From: Anaeromyxobacter dehalogenans 2CP-1
Lineage (GTDB): Bacteria > Myxococcota > Myxococcia > Myxococcales > Anaeromyxobacteraceae
Length of the DNA stretch: 64,000 nucleotides
Reading direction: 5' to 3'
Assembly (NCBI RefSeq): GCF_000022145.1
Contig: NC_011891.1
Coordinates: 2,058,001-2,122,000 of the forward strand
Below, piece after piece: positions 18,823 to 28,147 of this stretch. A model generated the notes under the pieces. It worked only from the letters and a program-made list of their open reading frames with translations, did not search any database and had not been told where the DNA came from. Position numbers and translations under genes: made by a program. The number at the start of each line of letters is the position of its first letter. Position 1 is the stretch's first letter.

Positions 18823-20228
18823 GCGAGTCGTTCTATCCCGCGTTCGCGATCCTGGCGGTGGACGACGAGGCCGCCTGGCTGCGCTCGGTCTCGCTCACGC
18901 TCGAGCGCGCGGCCGGCATCACCCACCTGCTCACCTGCCAGGACGCGCGCCGGGTGATGGAGGTGCTCGACGGCAACGACGTGGGCGTGGTGCTGCTGGA
19001 CCTCACCATGCCCCACCTCTCCGGCGAGGACCTGCTCGGCCGCATCTCGGTGGAGCACCCCGACGTGAAGGTCATCGTGGTCTCCGGGATGAACCAGGTC
19101 GAGACCGCCGTGCGCTGCATGAAGCTGGGCGCGTTCGACTACCACGTGAAGACCGAGGAGGAGGACCGGCTGGTCGCCGGCGTCCTGCGCGCCGTGCGCA
19201 TGCAGGAGCTGCAGCGCGAGAACGGCGAGATGACCGCGCGCTTCATGTCCGGGGAGCTGCGCAACCCGGAGGCGTTCGCCGGCATCGTCACGCAGGACCG
19301 CACCATGCTGACGCTGTTCTCGTACGTGGAGGCGGTGGCGCGCAGCCCGCAGCCGCTGCTCGTCACCGGCGAGAGCGGGGTCGGCAAGGAGCTGGTGGCC
19401 GGGGCGGCGCACCGGCTCTCCGGGCTGCCCGGGAAGCTGGTGGCGGTGAACGTGGCCGGGCTCGACGACGCGGTGTTCGCCGACACGCTGTTCGGCCACG
19501 TGCGCGGCGCGTTCACCGGCGCCGAGCAGCCGCGGCGCGGCATGGTGGAGGAGGCCGCCGACGGCACGCTGTTCCTCGACGAGATCGGGGACCTGTCGGT
19601 GCCGTCGCAGGTGAAGCTGCTGCGCTTCCTGCAGGAGGGCGAGTTCTTCCCGCTCGGGAGCGACCGGCCGAAGCGGGTGAAGGTCCGCGTGGTCGCCGCC
19701 ACGCACCAGGACCTCGCCGCCAAGGAGCGCGCCGGGATGTTCCGGCGGGACCTGTACTACCGGCTGCGCACGCACCGCGTGCGGGTGCCGCCGCTCCGGG
19801 AGCGCCGCGAGGACGTGCCGCTCCTGCTCGATCACTTCCTGGGCGAGGCCGCGCGGCAGCTCGGCAAGAAGAAGCCCACCCCGCCGAAGCAGCTCGCGCA
19901 GCTGCTCATGACGCACGACTTCCCCGGCAACGTCCGCGAGCTGCGCGCCATGTGCTTCGACGCGGTCAGCCGCCACCGCGACCGCGTGCTCTCCATGGAC
20001 GCGTTCCTGGAGGCGATCGGCCGGCACGGCAACGGCGCCCACCCCGCGGCGGAGGAGGGGCAGAACCCCTTCGGCGTGGTGGAGCGGCTGCCCACGTTCG
20101 ACGAGGCGCTGGAGCTGCTGGTGCAGGAGGCGATGCGGCGCTCCGGCGGGAACCAGACGCTCGCCGCGCGGCTGGTGGGCATCTCGCAGCCCGCGCTCTC
20201 GAAGCGCCTGAAGTCCTACCGGCGCTGA
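18819..20228 (+). CDS. Sigma-54-dependent response regulator (NtrC family)
   Basis: A 469-residue activator. The receiver domain carries acidic residues V-D-D-E, phospho-acceptor Asp61 in L-L-D-L-T-M-P, a serine in V-V-S-G and a lysine in Y-H-V-K. The AAA+ domain has Walker A G-E-S-G-V-G-K-E, the sigma-54 contact loop G-A-F-T-G-A and Walker B L-F-L-D-E-I-G-D. The C-terminus is a Fis-type helix-turn-helix, Q-T-L-A-A-R-L-V-G-I-S-Q-P-A-L-S-K-R-L. The start is a GTG inside the kinase stop. It is the cognate partner of that kinase and probably acts on dctA, though I could not find a clear -24/-12 promoter there. Confidence 0.95.
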
Positions 20229-20563
20229 TCCCGCGGAACGCGCAGCGGCCCGGCCGCGCCGCCGAACGGGCATTCCCGCGGGAATGTCCATGCCCGCTGG
20301 CATGGCAGGGCCCAGACGCGCGGGATCACTGCGGTCCGCACCCGCACGGGCCCTGCGGCGCGCGGTCGCGATAACGCGCGGCATGCTGGTTCGGATCGCG
20401 ACGCGCTGCGCGAGCGGCGGGTGATCACGCCGCTTTCCGCGCGCGGGCGATCCGGCACCGAAGGTGCTCTGGGGCGGGGCCTCGGCACACATGACCGGCC
20501 CGCGGCGCGACCGCCGGCCTCGACCCCGCGCCGGGCGGCGGCGGCTCCCGGCAGGAGAGACAC
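20229..20563. other. Intergenic region between the regulator and dctA
   Basis: This 335-bp region has no gene. It contains two adjacent 16-bp palindromes (20271-20304) and must hold the dctA promoter. I looked for TGGCAC-N5-TTGC and found no good match. Confidence 0.5.
20271..20304. promoter_or_regulatory. Pair of palindromes upstream of dctA
   Basis: CATTCCCGCGGGAATG (20271-20286) is a perfect 16-bp palindrome. Two bases later CATGCCCGCTGGCATG (20289-20304) is nearly palindromic and similar in layout (CATxCCCGCxGGxATG). The pair lies about 260-290 bp before the dctA start, a plausible distance for an enhancer-type operator of a sigma-54 activator. It could instead be a folded transcript end of the regulator gene. 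Confidence 0.45.
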
Positions 20564-21886
20564 GTGAAGCGTCTCGCGCGCAGCCTGTACCTGCAGGTGC
20601 TCCTGGCGGTCGTCCTCGGTGCGCTGGTCGGGCACCTGTTCCCGGCCACCGGCGCGTCGCTGAAGCCGCTCGGCGACGGGTTCATCAAGCTGGTGAAGAT
20701 GCTGATCGCGCCCATCGTGTTCGCCACGGTGGTGACCGGCATCGCGAAGATGGGCGACCTGCGCAAGGTCGGGCGGGTGGGGCTGAAGGGGCTGCTCTAC
20801 TTCGAGGTGCTCACCACCGTCGCGCTCGCCATCGGCCTGGTGGTGGCGCGCCTGGCGCGCCCCGGCGCCGGGATGAACGTGGACCCGGCCACGCTCGACA
20901 CCAAGGCCATCGCGTCCTACACGAACGGCGCGCAGGCCCACGGCACGGTGGACTTCCTCATGAACGTGATCCCGCGCGACGTGGCGGACGCGTTCGCGCG
21001 CGGCGACATCCTCCAGGTGCTGCTGTTCTCGGTGCTGTTCGGCGCCGCGCTCGCCGCCCTGAAGGACAAGGGCCGCCCGGTGCTCGAGTTCGTGGACGGC
21101 CTGTCGCTGGTGCTGTTCCGCATCGTCGGGTTCGTGATGCGCCTCGCCCCGGTCGGCGCGTTCGGCGCCATGGCGTTCACGGTGGGGAAGTACGGCATCG
21201 CCACGCTGCTCAGCCTCGGCAAGCTCATCGCCTGCTTCTACGCGACCAGCGCGCTGTTCGTGGTGCTGATGCTGGGGCTGGTGCTCCGCTGGTGCGGGCT
21301 GAGCCTGTTCCGGTTCCTGCGGTACATCAAGGAGGAGATCTTCGTGGTGCTCGGCACCTCCTCCTCCGAGTCGGCCCTGCCGCTCATGATGCGGAAGATG
21401 GAGAAGCTCGGCTGCTCCAAGCCGGTGGTCGGGCTGGTGGTGCCGATGGGCTACTCCTTCAACCTGGACGGCACGTCCATCTACCTGACGCTCGCCACCC
21501 TGTTCATCGCGCAGGCGACCAACACGCACGTCACCCTGGTGCAGGAGCTGGAGATCCTGGCGGTGCTGCTGCTCACCTCGAAGGGGGCCGCGGCGGTGAC
21601 GGGCGGCGGCTTCATCACGCTGGCGGCGACGCTGTCCGCGGTGGGCAACATCCCGGTGGCGGGGCTGGCGCTGCTGCTCGGCGTGGACCGCTTCATGTCC
21701 GAGGCCCGCGCCATCACCAACCTCATCGGGAATGGCGTCGCGTCGGTGGCGGTTTCGCGCTGGGAGGGTGAGCTGGACCAGGCCCGCGCCCGCGCCGTCC
21801 TCGCCGGCACCGTGCCGGAGGAGGTGGAGCCGGCCAACGAGCCCGAGCCGCCCGCGGTCCCGGCCGGTGCCGGGCTGCACGGCTGA
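20564..21886 (+). CDS. dctA: Dicarboxylate/amino acid:cation symporter (DctA type)
   Basis: A 440-residue inner-membrane symporter of the DAACS family, which takes up C4-dicarboxylates, glutamate or aspartate with H+ or Na+. It shows eight membrane segments and two re-entrant loops. Signature segments are [10 protein letters not shown] and [13 protein letters not shown]. The start is a GTG at 20564 preceded by AGGAGAGA. The two-component genes just upstream make succinate, fumarate, malate or aspartate the likely substrate. The last 35 residues form an acidic, Pro-rich tail. Confidence 0.94.
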   Translation: MKRLARSLYLQVLLAVVLGALVGHLFPATGASLKPLGDGFIKLVKMLIAPIVFATVVTGIAKMGDLRKVGRVGLKGLLYFEVLTTVALAIGLVVARLARPGAGMNVDPATLDTKAIASYTNGAQAHGTVDFLMNVIPRDVADAFARGDILQVLLFSVLFGAALAALKDKGRPVLEFVDGLSLVLFRIVGFVMRLAPVGAFGAMAFTVGKYGIATLLSLGKLIACFYATSALFVVLMLGLVLRWCGLSLFRFLRYIKEEIFVVLGTSSSESALPLMMRKMEKLGCSKPVVGLVVPMGYSFNLDGTSIYLTLATLFIAQATNTHVTLVQELEILAVLLLTSKGAAAVTGGGFITLAATLSAVGNIPVAGLALLLGVDRFMSEARAITNLIGNGVASVAVSRWEGELDQARARAVLAGTVPEEVEPANEPEPPAVPAGAGLHG

Positions 21887-21931
21887 GCCGCCGGGTCGCC
21901 CCCCCGCCGGACCCCACGGAGGAACCCGAGC

Positions 21932-22033
21932 ATGATCCGCCTCATCCGCACGCTGGCCCGCCTCTGGAACGCGCTCTGCGAGCTCGACGCCCGCACCGCG
22001 CTCCGCCCCGCGCCCGCGCACGTGCGCAAGTAG
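21932..22033 (+). CDS. Small ORF (33 residues) downstream of dctA
   Basis: An ATG at 21932 follows a full GGAGGA ribosome site at eight-base spacing and opens 33 codons ending in TAG. The product is basic and amphipathic: M-I-R-L-I-R-T-L-A-R-L-W-N-A-L-C-E-L, then an Ala/Pro/Arg tail. It begins 45 bp after dctA on the same strand. I recognise no family. The strong ribosome site and the helix-forming pattern support a real small protein. A regulatory or membrane-surface peptide is possible. Confidence 0.5.
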   Translation: MIRLIRTLARLWNALCELDARTALRPAPAHVRK

Positions 22034-22054
22034 CCCGCGCCGCGCCGGGAGGCG

Positions 22055-22906
22055 CTACCAGGTGCCGGTGAGCTGGACGCCGCGCCCCATGGGCGCGAGC
22101 GCCACCGGCAGCCGCCCGCCGCGCGCGTGGAGCAGCGGGACCAGCGTCCCGAACCCGAACCCCGCCGCCGCGCCCACCAGCACGTCGGTGGGGAAGTGGC
22201 GCCCGGCCAGCACCCGCTCCGCGCCCACGCTCGCGCCCACCGCCGCGGTCACCAGCCACGGCCACGCGGCCGGGCCCCGGCGCAGCGTGTACGTCCACGA
22301 CGCGGCGGTGAGCGCCGCGACCGCCGTCGAGGTGTGCCCGGAGTAGAACGACCGGTAGCCCTGCGCCTGCTTCACCAGGCCGTCGCGCCCGGCGTAGGTG
22401 ACCGGCAGCGGCCGCTGCACCGCGAACTTCACGGTCATCACCGCGGCCGAGTTGAGCGCCAGCGTCTCGGTGAGGACCATGAGGTCCTCGCGGAGCGCCC
22501 GCGTGTTCCCCACCCAGAACGCGTCCGCCACCACCGGCACGCCCACCGAGGCGAGCACGGTGACGTCGCTGATCACCCCGGCGGCGCGGCTGTGCAGGTC
22601 GATCGCGAAGCGGTCGAAGCCGTTCACCTCGGCCCGATCGCACGGACAGCGCGGGGTGATGAAGCTGAACGGGTAGCGCGCCGGAAGGATGGCGACGCCC
22701 GCCGCGAGCGCGGTGAGCGGCACGTCGAGCCAGGGGACCAGGCGGTAGACGCTGTCGCCCGGCGGCCGCACCTCGGGCGCGTCGAGCGGCAGGTCCGGCG
22801 CGACCGGCGGCGCGATGGCTGCGGGGGAGGGCAGGGCCGCGGGCACCGTCTGGACGGCGGGGACGGGCTGGGCGGCGAGGGCGAGCGCGAGCAGGGCGGG
22901 GAGCAT
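22055..22906 (-). CDS. PAP2-family phosphatase, exported
   Basis: The 283-residue product begins with a signal peptide (M-L-P-A-L-L-A-L-A-L-A-A) and a Pro/Ala-rich linker. It contains the acid phosphatase/PAP2 triad: K-F-A-V-Q-R-P near the first motif, Y-S-G-H-T-S and G-R-H-F-P-T-D. Tyr replaces the usual Pro of P-S-G-H. Such enzymes remove phosphate from lipid phosphates, undecaprenyl pyrophosphate or similar substrates at the periplasmic face. I chose the start at 22906, where the signal peptide begins; an in-frame start at 22948 adds 14 charged residues. It is monocistronic. Confidence 0.88.
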   Translation of the reverse strand: MLPALLALALAAQPVPAVQTVPAALPSPAAIAPPVAPDLPLDAPEVRPPGDSVYRLVPWLDVPLTALAAGVAILPARYPFSFITPRCPCDRAEVNGFDRFAIDLHSRAAGVISDVTVLASVGVPVVADAFWVGNTRALREDLMVLTETLALNSAAVMTVKFAVQRPLPVTYAGRDGLVKQAQGYRSFYSGHTSTAVAALTAASWTYTLRRGPAAWPWLVTAAVGASVGAERVLAGRHFPTDVLVGAAAGFGFGTLVPLLHARGGRLPVALAPMGRGVQLTGTW

Positions 22907-23082
22907 CGGTGACCCGCCGCGGGGGCGGGCACCTCCGAGCCTGTGCACCGGGCGGTCCCGTGTCGAGGCCTGCCTTCACGATCCGTGGCTGCTTCGCGGG
23001 GCGGACGCGCCCGGACGAGTGGGCCCCCGGCCGCGAGCGGGACGCGGCCGGGGGCCCGGGGCTGCGAGGGGTTCACCGCTGG

Positions 23083-24264
23083 TCAGAAGGAGTACATCGC
23101 GGTCAGGGACCCCTGGTCGGCGGTGCGGGTTCCGGTGATGGTCCGGGTCTCGTACCGGTAGTACTCCAGGCCGAGGGTGTAGGGCCCCTCGCAGTACTTG
23201 GTCAGCGCGCCGACCGACACGTTGCGGAGGCGCGTGGCGCCGGCCTCGCGGACGTCGGCGTCGTCCGGATCGTCCATGCCGGCGAACAGGTGGGCGGAGA
23301 CGGTGTCGGTGAACGACCATCCCGCCTGCGCCCAGGCACCCCAGCCCTGGATGTCCCCGAACTGCACGATGGCGCCGAAGAGCTGGCCGACCGCCTGGCC
23401 CGTCCAGCCGTTCGCGGCGAGCTGGAGCCGGCCCGCGGTCACCTTGCCGCCCAGCTCGGCGGCCCAGCCGTCCACGCCGTCCTCCGGGGCGGTGGCGCCC
23501 ACGCCGGTCAGGTCCTTGCGATCGTAGTGGCCGACCAGGAACGCGGAGTAGGCGACGCCGTCGGCGGGCTTGCCGCTCAGCATGGCGCGCGCCTCGACCT
23601 GCGGGATCGAGGACGCCTCGCCGTAGGAGACGCCCAGCGGCAGGTCGGCGTCCGCGTCGCTCCAGGAGCCGCGGGTGGCGCTCACCGCCAGCTCGAGGAC
23701 GTGGGCGCCGGCGAGCGGGATGCGGTGGAACACCATCACGCCGGGGAAGCGCCAGCCGATGCCGCCCGCCGCGTAGCTGGCGGGGAACGCGACGTGCGCG
23801 AGGCTCACCGGCGCCATGGCGAAGATGAGCCCGTGGTTCTGGCCCACCTGGAAGGTGGTGTTGCCCAGCACCAGCTCGGCGTAGGCGAGGCGCAGCCGCG
23901 GCCCCACCGACTCGTCGCCGAACGCGCCGCCGGTGTTGCCGCCGAAGAAGTCGGCCTCGACCAGCGCGCGCGGCGTGGCGCGGCCGGAGAGGATGGCGGG
24001 CCCCGTGGCGGCGAGCTGGAGCCGGGTCTGGCGCAGGTCGCCGCCGAGGAACGTCTCGTCGGTGCGCGGCTCGGTCACGGTGAACAGGGAGCCCTGGCCA
24101 TTCCAGGGACCGGTGGTCGCGTCCTGCACGAACACGGTGGCGGACACGAACCCGTGGAGCGCGACCGAGGGCTTCTCGGGTGCGGTGGCCGGCTCGGCCG
24201 CGAGGGCCGGCGCGGAGGCCGCGAGCGCGGCGGCGCACGCGAGCCGTATGACGGTGTCGATCAT
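23083..24264 (-). CDS. Outer-membrane beta-barrel (porin-like) protein of the flavoprotein operon
   Basis: A 393-residue protein with a clear signal peptide cleaved near A-L-A-A. The rest alternates hydrophobic and polar residues in many short strands and ends in ...Y-S-F, the usual C-terminal aromatic of outer-membrane barrels. I do not recognise a precise porin family. The start has a GGAGGAGA site. It is the third gene of an operon with the seven-heme cytochrome (31 bp upstream) and the flavoprotein, so it probably admits the substrate of that reductase or supports its electron transfer. The latter is inference from context. Confidence 0.82.
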   Translation of the reverse strand: MIDTVIRLACAAALAASAPALAAEPATAPEKPSVALHGFVSATVFVQDATTGPWNGQGSLFTVTEPRTDETFLGGDLRQTRLQLAATGPAILSGRATPRALVEADFFGGNTGGAFGDESVGPRLRLAYAELVLGNTTFQVGQNHGLIFAMAPVSLAHVAFPASYAAGGIGWRFPGVMVFHRIPLAGAHVLELAVSATRGSWSDADADLPLGVSYGEASSIPQVEARAMLSGKPADGVAYSAFLVGHYDRKDLTGVGATAPEDGVDGWAAELGGKVTAGRLQLAANGWTGQAVGQLFGAIVQFGDIQGWGAWAQAGWSFTDTVSAHLFAGMDDPDDADVREAGATRLRNVSVGALTKYCEGPYTLGLEYYRYETRTITGTRTADQGSLTAMYSF

Positions 24265-24295
24265 GGTGTCTCCTCCGGTGCTGCGTGACCGGGCG

Positions 24296-24961
24296 TCAAC
24301 GCTCCGCGCCCGGCAGCTTCTTCATCTCGAACTTGGGGTGGCAGTTGAGGCAGTAGTTCTCCGAGGCGGCGTGGGCGTGGTGGCAGACGGTGCAGTCGAT
24401 CTCCCCGAGGTGCGAGTGGTGCGGGTTGCGGTCGGGGTGCACGGCCGGCTCGGTCGCCTTCGCGAGCGCGTCGGCCGGGCCGTGGCACGCGAGGCAGCGG
24501 TCGTTCGCGACCGTCGCGCCCGGCTCTGGGAGCTCGCCGGCGTGGCAGCCGGCGCAGGAGACGTCGGCCCGGGCGTGGGCGCCGTCGAGCAGCGCCGACC
24601 CGGCCCAGGAGGCCGCGGCCCGGCGCAGCGGCGCGTCGCCCTCGGCGAGCTTGCCGATCGGCTGCTTCCCGCCGGCCAGGCCGAAGCGCCCGCGGGAGAG
24701 CGTGTGGCAGACGGTGCAGTCGGCGTCGGGCGCGCGGTGGGCGCGGTGCAGGCGGGCCGAGAACGCGTCCGGCTTCGCGTCGGCGGCGGGCTTGTGGCAG
24801 CCGAGGCAGGCGGCGAGCGTGGTGCCCTTCACCGGCGGGTGGTCCTTCGGCAGCACGGTCCACGAGGGGTGACACTGCTTGCAGCTGCCGGCGTGGGCGG
24901 AGGGGCGAGGGGGCGCGGCGGCGACGAGCGCCAGCGCGGCGAGCGCGACGAGGGCGTTCAT
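24296..24961 (-). CDS. Seven-heme periplasmic cytochrome c
   Basis: The 221-residue protein has a signal peptide and seven C-x-x-C-H heme-binding motifs (CKQCH, CLGCH, CTVCH, CAGCH, CLACH, CTVCH, CLNCH). The first begins at Cys27. Additional histidines (R-L-H-R-A-H-R and H-H-S-H) could serve as distal ligands. The layout resembles the cytochrome domain of flavocytochrome c fumarate reductases but with more hemes. It lies 73 bp downstream of the flavoprotein gene, whose natural electron donor it probably is. Maturation would need the ResB/CcsA system encoded at 13.5-16.5 kb. Confidence 0.93.
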   Translation of the reverse strand: MNALVALAALALVAAAPPRPSAHAGSCKQCHPSWTVLPKDHPPVKGTTLAACLGCHKPAADAKPDAFSARLHRAHRAPDADCTVCHTLSRGRFGLAGGKQPIGKLAEGDAPLRRAAASWAGSALLDGAHARADVSCAGCHAGELPEPGATVANDRCLACHGPADALAKATEPAVHPDRNPHHSHLGEIDCTVCHHAHAASENYCLNCHPKFEMKKLPGAER

Positions 24962-25034
24962 GGATGGCTCCGTGAGGGAAGGGCGGGCGCCCGGGCCGGC
25001 GAGCGGGACCGGCGCCGGGCGTCCGCGGGCCGGC

Positions 25035-26582
25035 CTAGGCGGCCGGGCTGGCGCCCGCCGCGCTGCGGCCGGCGATGCGCCCGAACACGACCGCGTCCGG
25101 GCCGGCGTTGCCGCCGAGGCGGTTCGCGCCGTGGATGCCGCCGGTGACCTCGCCGGCGGCGAAGAACTTCGGGATGGGGTTGCCCCAGATGTCGATCACG
25201 CGCGCCTGCTCGTCGATGCGCAGGCCGCCCATGGTGTGGTGCACCGCGGGCCACTGCGCGATCCCGTAGAACGGCCCCTCCTCGAGCGGCAGCATGCGGT
25301 CGGTGATGGGCTTGGCGAAGTCCGGGTCCTTCTTCTCCCGGATGTACCGGTTGTGCGTGGCGACCGTCTCGCGGAGCGTGTCGGCGGGCAGGCCGAGCTT
25401 CCCGGCCAGCTCGTCGATGGTGTCGGCCTTCACGAAGCGGCCCTTGGAGATGCCGGCGTCGATCTCCTCCTTGGTCCCGCCCATGAGCGGCGCCATCTTC
25501 GCGTTGAAGATGGAGTAGGTCGGCTTCATGCCTGTGTTGATCTCGGCGCGCGAGACCACGTCACGGCGCTCCAGCTCGTTCACGAAGCGCTTGCCCTTCT
25601 TGTCCACGTACAGGATGCCGTAGCCCGGGCCACGGAACGGGTAGACGGCCGGCGCGTCGAGGATGCCGGTGTCCGGCTCGGCGTACGGGTAGAGCTGGAT
25701 GAACCCGAGGTGCAGCGTGTCCGCGCCGACGGCCTGCGCGAAGCGGATGGTCTCGCCGGTGGCGCCCGGGTGGTTGGTGCAGTTGTAGCTCGCCACCAGG
25801 CTCGGGTTGAACGCCATGCGCATCTTCACGTCGCGGCTGAAGCCGCCGGACGCGAGCACCAGCCCGCGGTTGACCTTGACCTGGAGCTTCTTCCCGCGGG
25901 CCTTCACCTCCACGCCCAGCACCGGCCCGTCCACGTCGGCGCGCCAGATCCAGGTGATCTCGTGGTTGAGGCGGACCTTCACGCCGGCCTTCTCGGCGAT
26001 CTTGCGCTCGGCCTCGGTGTAGCCGCGCCCGACGCCCTCCTTGCAGGTGTGGGTCCGGTAGGCGGTGTGGCCGCCGGTGCGGTTCAGGATCTCGCGGAGC
26101 TGCAGCCCGCCCTCGTCGATCATCCAGTCGAGCGCCTTCGGCGACTCGCGGCAGAGGATCTCGACCAGCTTCGGGTCGCCGTAGTAGTCGCCGCCCTTCA
26201 GCGTGTCGCTGCCGTGGAGGTCCTTCGAGTCGTCGGGGAGCTTCAGCTTCTCGCGCAGGTGCAGCTCGTCGGTCCAGGCGTTGTACTCGCCGCCGTTGAT
26301 GATCGAGTTGCCGCCGTACACCGGCATCTTCTCGAGCACCGTCACCTTGGCGCCGGCCTTGGCGGCCTCGGCCGCGGCGGCCAGGCCGGCGAAGCCGGAG
26401 CCCACCACCACCACGTCCCAGGTCTCGTCCCACTTCTTCGGCAGCGGCCGCTTCGCGCGTGGCTCGGCTGCCTCGGCCTTCCCGCCGAAGAGGTCGAGCG
26501 CGAGGCCCGTGCCCGCGGCCACCGCCGTGGCCTTGAGCATCGCGCGACGTCCGATTCCGCTCTTCTGCTGCTGGTCGCTCAT
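25035..26582 (-). CDS. Periplasmic fumarate-reductase-family flavoprotein (Tat-exported)
   Basis: This 515-residue protein has a twin-arginine signal (G-R-R-A-M-L-K-A), an FAD-binding dinucleotide fold (V-V-V-G-S-G-F-A-G-L-A-A) and the FAD contact G-G-N-S-I-I-N-G-G. The fumarate-reductase catalytic region has H-H-T-M-G-G and an F-F-A-A-G-E-V-T-G-G-I-H-G-A-N-R-L-G-G-N motif. It lacks a heme domain. The cytochrome is the separate next gene, as in the methacrylate reductase Mrd/Mcc pair known from Geobacter sulfurreducens AM-1. Candidate substrates are fumarate, methacrylate, acrylate or urocanate. Ribosome site GGAGAGGAGA precedes the ATG at 26582. It is the first gene of the three-gene operon. 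Confidence 0.92.
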   Translation of the reverse strand: MSDQQQKSGIGRRAMLKATAVAAGTGLALDLFGGKAEAAEPRAKRPLPKKWDETWDVVVVGSGFAGLAAAAEAAKAGAKVTVLEKMPVYGGNSIINGGEYNAWTDELHLREKLKLPDDSKDLHGSDTLKGGDYYGDPKLVEILCRESPKALDWMIDEGGLQLREILNRTGGHTAYRTHTCKEGVGRGYTEAERKIAEKAGVKVRLNHEITWIWRADVDGPVLGVEVKARGKKLQVKVNRGLVLASGGFSRDVKMRMAFNPSLVASYNCTNHPGATGETIRFAQAVGADTLHLGFIQLYPYAEPDTGILDAPAVYPFRGPGYGILYVDKKGKRFVNELERRDVVSRAEINTGMKPTYSIFNAKMAPLMGGTKEEIDAGISKGRFVKADTIDELAGKLGLPADTLRETVATHNRYIREKKDPDFAKPITDRMLPLEEGPFYGIAQWPAVHHTMGGLRIDEQARVIDIWGNPIPKFFAAGEVTGGIHGANRLGGNAGPDAVVFGRIAGRSAAGASPAA

Positions 26583-26830
26583 CTGGCTTCTCCTCTCCGC
26601 CGGGGGGCGGATGAGCCGCGCTCCGGTCTGGGCGCGGCGTTGCGGGAGCCAGCGTTCGACCGGGGCGGGGTGGCGGCAATGGGTCGGCGCCACCCCCGCG
26701 CGGCGCACGCGGTGCGCGACGGAGCGCGGTTCGTTCGCGCGCGCGGACGGGCCGCACCGTGCGCCGGGGCGCGGGGTGCGCCGCGCCGCCGCCGGCCCGC
26801 GTGGCGCGGGCCGTGAGCGCGCTGGCCGCG

Positions 26831-26963
26831 CCGGTCCGCAGGATGTGGATTCCACCGGTCCGCATGCCCGGTCGCGCCCGATCGGCCCGGGTCCGGGCAG
26901 CCCGCACGCGCTGCGCGTGCGACGTTCGCGCAGGGCACGGCGGGGACGAAAGTGGACCGGTCC
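26831..26963. promoter_or_regulatory. Repeated CCGGTCCGCA / GGACCGGTCC sites
   Basis: CCGGTCCGCA occurs at 26831-26840 and 26864-26873, and the palindrome GGACCGGTCC at 26954-26963. The last copy sits in an 18-base context shared at 17 positions with the fumarase upstream region (60746-60763). The cluster lies 250-380 bp before the flavoprotein start and could be an operator set. Confidence 0.4.
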
Positions 26964-27020
26964 GGTGGGGATCCGGGCGCAGTCCTCGCGGCGTCGCACC
27001 CCGCGTGCGGGTGCGACCGG

Positions 27021-27041
27021 CGCGCGGCTTGTTGCCGCGCG
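27021..27041 (-). terminator. Possible terminator hairpin after kbl-tdh
   Basis: CGCGCGGC and GCCGCGCG form a perfect 8-bp stem around a TTGTT loop, about 50 bp past the tdh stop. No T-run follows on the minus strand, so it may instead only stabilise the transcript end. Confidence 0.4.
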
Positions 27042-27089
27042 GCGCGGGCGCGCCGCACGCGCGGTGTCAGATCACGGTCGGTGAAGCGG

Positions 27090-28127
27090 TCAGCGCGCGG
27101 CGCCCCAGTCCAGGACCACCTTGCCGGAGCGCCCGCTGCGCATGACGTCGAAGCCCTGCTGGAAGTCGTCGATGGAGAAGCGGTGCGTGACGACCGCGGT
27201 GAGGTCGAGCCCGCTCTGCAGCATCGCGACCATCTTGTACCAGGTCTCGTACATCTCCCGGCCGTACACGCCCTTGAGCTGGAGCCCCTTGAACACCACC
27301 TGGCTCCAGTCGATCGGCTCCGGCCCGGCCATGATGCCGAGCAGGGCGACCTTGCCGCCGTGGTTCATGACCTCGAGGAGCTGGCGGAAGGCGCGGCCGT
27401 TCCCGCTCATCTCCAGCCCCACGTCGAAGCCCTCGCGCATGCCCAGCTCGGACATGACCGCGCGCAGGTCCTCCTTCGCCACGTTCACCGCCCGCGACGC
27501 GCCCATCCGGCGGGCCAGGTCGAGCCGGTAGTCGTTCACGTCGGTGACGACCACGTGCCGCGCGCCCACGTGCCGCGCGATGGCGGCCGCCATGACGCCG
27601 ATGGGCCCGGCGCCGGTGACGAGCACGTCCTCGCCCACCAGGTCGAACGAGAGCGCGGTGTGCGTGGCGTTGCCGAACGGGTCGAAGATGGCGGCGATGT
27701 CGTCGGGGATGTCGTCCGGGATGCGGTAGACGTTGTCGGCCGGGATCACCACGTACTCGGCGAAGGATCCGGGCCGGTTCACGCCCACGCCCACCGTGTG
27801 CCGGCAGAGGTGCCGGCGGCCGGCGCGGCAGTTGCGGCAGAAGCCGCAGGTGACGTGGCCCTCGCCGCTCACCCGCTCGCCGGGCCGGAACGCCTCCACC
27901 TCGGCCCCGACCTTCTCCACCCGGCCCACGTACTCGTGCCCCACCACCATGGGCACCGGGACGGTCTTCTGGCTCCACTCGTCCCAGTTGTAGATGTGCA
28001 CGTCGGTGCCGCAGATGGCGCTCTTCGTGACCCGGATCATCACGTCGTGGACCCCGACCTCGGGGACCGGCACGTCGTGCTGCATCCAGATGCCTTCCTC
28101 GCGCTTCGCCTTGACGAGTGCCTTCAT
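27090..28127 (-). CDS. tdh: L-threonine 3-dehydrogenase
   Basis: This zinc alcohol dehydrogenase oxidises threonine to 2-amino-3-ketobutyrate with NAD. The 345-residue product has the catalytic zinc site (C-G-T-D-V-H and G-H-E-Y-V-G), the structural zinc cysteines [15 protein letters not shown] and the NAD loop G-A-G-P-I-G. Length agrees with E. coli Tdh (341). It starts 20 bp after kbl on the same strand; together they convert threonine to glycine and acetyl-CoA. Confidence 0.96.
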   Translation of the reverse strand: MKALVKAKREEGIWMQHDVPVPEVGVHDVMIRVTKSAICGTDVHIYNWDEWSQKTVPVPMVVGHEYVGRVEKVGAEVEAFRPGERVSGEGHVTCGFCRNCRAGRRHLCRHTVGVGVNRPGSFAEYVVIPADNVYRIPDDIPDDIAAIFDPFGNATHTALSFDLVGEDVLVTGAGPIGVMAAAIARHVGARHVVVTDVNDYRLDLARRMGASRAVNVAKEDLRAVMSELGMREGFDVGLEMSGNGRAFRQLLEVMNHGGKVALLGIMAGPEPIDWSQVVFKGLQLKGVYGREMYETWYKMVAMLQSGLDLTAVVTHRFSIDDFQQGFDVMRSGRSGKVVLDWGAAR

Positions 28128-28147
28128 CGCGTGATGTTTCCTCTCGG

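Larger units (their letters stand above)
26583..27089. other. Intergenic region upstream of the flavoprotein operon
   Basis: No gene is visible in these 0.5 kb. It holds three copies of a CCGGTCCGCA/GGACCGGTCC motif, a perfect CGCACGCG-CTG-CGCGTGCG hairpin (26903-26921) and, at its right end, a hairpin that may end the kbl-tdh transcript. Confidence 0.55.

Noticed and set aside
20300-20560. Sigma-54 promoter for dctA
   Set aside because: I found no TGGCAC-N5-TTGC match with both GG and GC elements at the right spacing, although regulation by the adjacent activator is likely.
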